A stretch of 64,000 nt of DNA, taken from Diphasiastrum complanatum. Its lineage: Eukaryota > Streptophyta > Lycopodiopsida > Lycopodiales > Lycopodiaceae. Every line of letters starts with the position of its first letter. Position 1 is the first letter of the stretch. This document shows positions 61,849 to 64,000 of this stretch, piece after piece. Under the pieces are notes generated by a model, which saw only the letters and a program-made list of their open reading frames with translations, searched no databases and had not been told where the DNA came from. Location: positions 64,159,370 through 64,223,369 of the forward strand of contig CM055096.1 in assembly GCA_029204225.1 (NCBI GenBank). Reading direction: 5' to 3'. The translations under genes were made by a program, and so were the position numbers.

Positions 61849-64000
61849 TGTTAGAAAATCTTAGCTCTGATAAAGGTGCAGTGGATATCCAGACACGAAT
61901 TGTTTCATCTTCTGATACCCGCTATTGAGATTCTCACATAAACAAACCCAGATGGAATTCGATTATGTCCTTGGGTCTACTTCCCTCTGTGACAAGATCT
62001 ACAATCTTCCAAAGTGAGGCCAGACACCGTCGACCTACGTAGAATTTACTTATGCATTCGACAAGGAAAAAATACCAATGTGCGGAATAAGATTGAAACC
62101 AGCTAATTACAAACATACAACTATCAGACAATTAAGCATTCGATCATGTTCAAGACAAGAAACTCTTCTGCATAAAACATCTACTGCATTATCAAAAAAT
62201 TCCTTGGGCGTTGTTGTGACATACCACACAGAAATTCGGCGCGAAAAGAAACTCTGTCTTTTGTGAATCAAAACTTGTCGCGCTTACTAGTGGATTTCTT
62301 GAACCTTAGCTTGCTGACTACATAGTGCTCATCTTACATTGGTATATTGCCAATCTACTACGACTACATGATCAATAACTAGGATCTACACGTATGTAGA
62401 GAGGAGGACACGATTAACAAATCAAGAGATTACAAGAACGGCTGATTAGGCACGTCCTAACGGTATCCTGTCAGTCTCCGGAGGATGACGTCCTCCTAGT
62501 ACTTTTGCGATCTCATCTGTCCTTTCACATGTGGAGATCCTTCGTCGCTTGGGTCTTCATGTCTTCTTGTGCCTTTGGCTTTGTCATTAGGTCACCTTGG
62601 GTCCACGAACTTTTTATCTTCGTGTTTGTGTTTGTGTTCATGCTCGTGTTCGAGTCCGTGTTGGTGTTCGTTTGTGCTGTGTTCCTGTTCGTTTGGTCGT
62701 CGTCTTCGGTCCTCGAAGCTTTTTTGTTCGTGACCACACAGGTCTCTTGTTTCTCTTCTGCCTTGAGCTCTAAAGCTATCATAGCTTTGTGGCCAAAAAC
62801 AATTTGTTTCTTCACAGATGTCGTTGTACACTACTTCACGACCAAGTACACACTTAGAACTAAACTAATCTTGTAAATATGGATTAGTTAAATGCGATTC
62901 TTGTAACAAACAAGAACGTCATCTATAAATACATCTCCAGCTCTCATTAGTCGGAGTGCACAAGGCCGAAAGACTTAGCATTTTTGTCACATCTCAATTT
63001 TAGACTATAACATACAATTGTTGTTCTTGCTCCATTACAAGCAGTTAATGTAATATACAAGCAACACTTCTTCATCTATGTCTTACGTAGATGTTTTATA
63101 TGTGTTGTGATCTGATTGCATTACCGTTATCTTGCTTGATGTGCTCGTTCACTCACTCTGACAAATCACGGATGTCTCTGACTCCTCTGCATCTGATCAG
63201 GACTACGGTTGTCTCTAACGACTGAGGAACAAGAGCAAAATCTCTGCACTATAGTTCTTCATTCTGTGATTGAACATTCCAACTCTAATCATTGCTAGTA
63301 ACTCTTGCACTCTTTGGTGGATGTGATCACCCTGATACCTGATCGCGCATGTGTTTTTACAGGTCCTATATCGGGGCGGGAGCTGTTCCACACTATTTCC
63401 TTTCCTCCCATCAAGATTGAACAAGAGATAACAGAGCCTCTCGGCTTACTAGTTCCATCTCCTTCATTTGTTTCATTCATCCACCCGATTCCACCAAATT
63501 CTTCAAGAATAGTTAAGCTGGTTTGTACAGAGGATTAGAAGCTATCTCTTCTACTTATGTCGTTTTCTAAGCATAGTGAAGAGAGCTAGATGTTAAAGTA
63601 AAACAGAAACACTCATCCCATGATTGTTCATAGTGCATAGGGTTTGCATGAAACCTGAAAGTCGTAACAAGAAATCATACCTGGATGTTCGTAGATGTGG
63701 TTTCTTGAGAGGATGCCATTGTTGTTTCCACGAAAAGTTTGTTTCTCTTTAGATCAGAACAATAGAAAAGTGGTCTTTATACCATAGCTACGTTTCAGAA
63801 TTAGGTAAAAACGTCTAAACAAAGTACAAAAAGTGTTCAAACTTGCTTGCTTTGAAGTGTTTCGATAGGTGACATACCTTTTTTGAAGTTACCAAAATGT
63901 AAGTGGTAAAAGGCCATAGTAACGAAAAGATGCTACATTATCATAAAGCATCGATGATAGTTTAGTATCGAATGGTGAGACTCTTTTATAAGGTAATCCA
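61849..64000 (-). repeat. Possible LTR and flanking sequence to the window end
   Basis: TGTTAGAAAATC at 61849 is a plausible LTR terminus. The other terminus could not be placed. 62625-62700 is a degenerate GTGTTCGT minisatellite. CTATAAATAC near 62933 is a TATA-like motif on the plus strand, which argues against one single minus-strand LTR. ORFs at 62505-62876 are artefacts of the low-complexity run. No gene is recognised to 64000. Confidence 0.3.

Noticed and set aside
62505-62876. Small membrane protein rich in Val and Phe
   Set aside because: It arises from a degenerate GTGTTCGT repeat, has no family resemblance and no gene structure around it.

Overview
This is a nuclear segment from a land plant with a repeat-rich genome. 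Supporting this are plant-type split genes with GT-AG introns, Ty1/copia and Ty3/gypsy elements primed by initiator tRNA-Met, and five long (GA)n/(CT)n arrays. The lineage cannot be fixed from the window. A non-LTR element that appears to belong to the restriction-like-endonuclease class, and somewhat divergent host proteins, would suit a seed-free plant, but that is inference. There are no bacterial features.

Only two host loci are recognisable. A complete eight-exon short-chain dehydrogenase gene (TIC32/WWOX-like, 316 codons) lies on the minus strand at 26133-28146. The last five exons of an S-formylglutathione hydrolase lie on the plus strand at 7463-9507; the exons for its first ~90 residues are not found, and its nucleophile elbow is altered. 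The dehydrogenase has a broken partial duplicate at 38108-41055. That duplicate has lost its ATG, carries a 436-bp transposon with a 9-bp target duplication, and is split into two oppositely oriented halves.

Layout: a short gypsy derivative with both LTRs (239-3733); two GA arrays (4575-5769); the hydrolase fragment with palindromic TTCCGGAA repeats on either side (6941-10309); a 6.15-kb copia element whose LTRs appear identical (13096-19247), beside decayed gypsy integrase (19400-20330); an unidentified retroelement-like reading frame full of stop codons (21647-24038); the dehydrogenase gene (26133-28146); one copy of a non-coding LTR element (30015-32989); a decayed non-LTR retrotransposon (33511-36720); the dehydrogenase duplicate (38108-41055); copia fragments (41190-42928); a gypsy element interrupted by a gag-only copia element (43300-54108); another copia fragment with its 5' LTR (54417-56408); the second, inverted copy of the non-coding LTR element (57078-60488); a GA array; and an unresolved LTR-like tail.

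How the parts relate: most of the sequence is retrotransposons nested in or fused to one another. The clearest case is the gypsy gag, which reads continuously across 45220/49745 once the copia element and one copy of its GAAAC duplication are set aside. Three copia families here share a CACACGTGTG palindrome in their LTRs. Two related non-coding LTR elements share an array of look-alike hairpins. Both host genes probably act in small-molecule or redox metabolism; nothing suggests that they work together.
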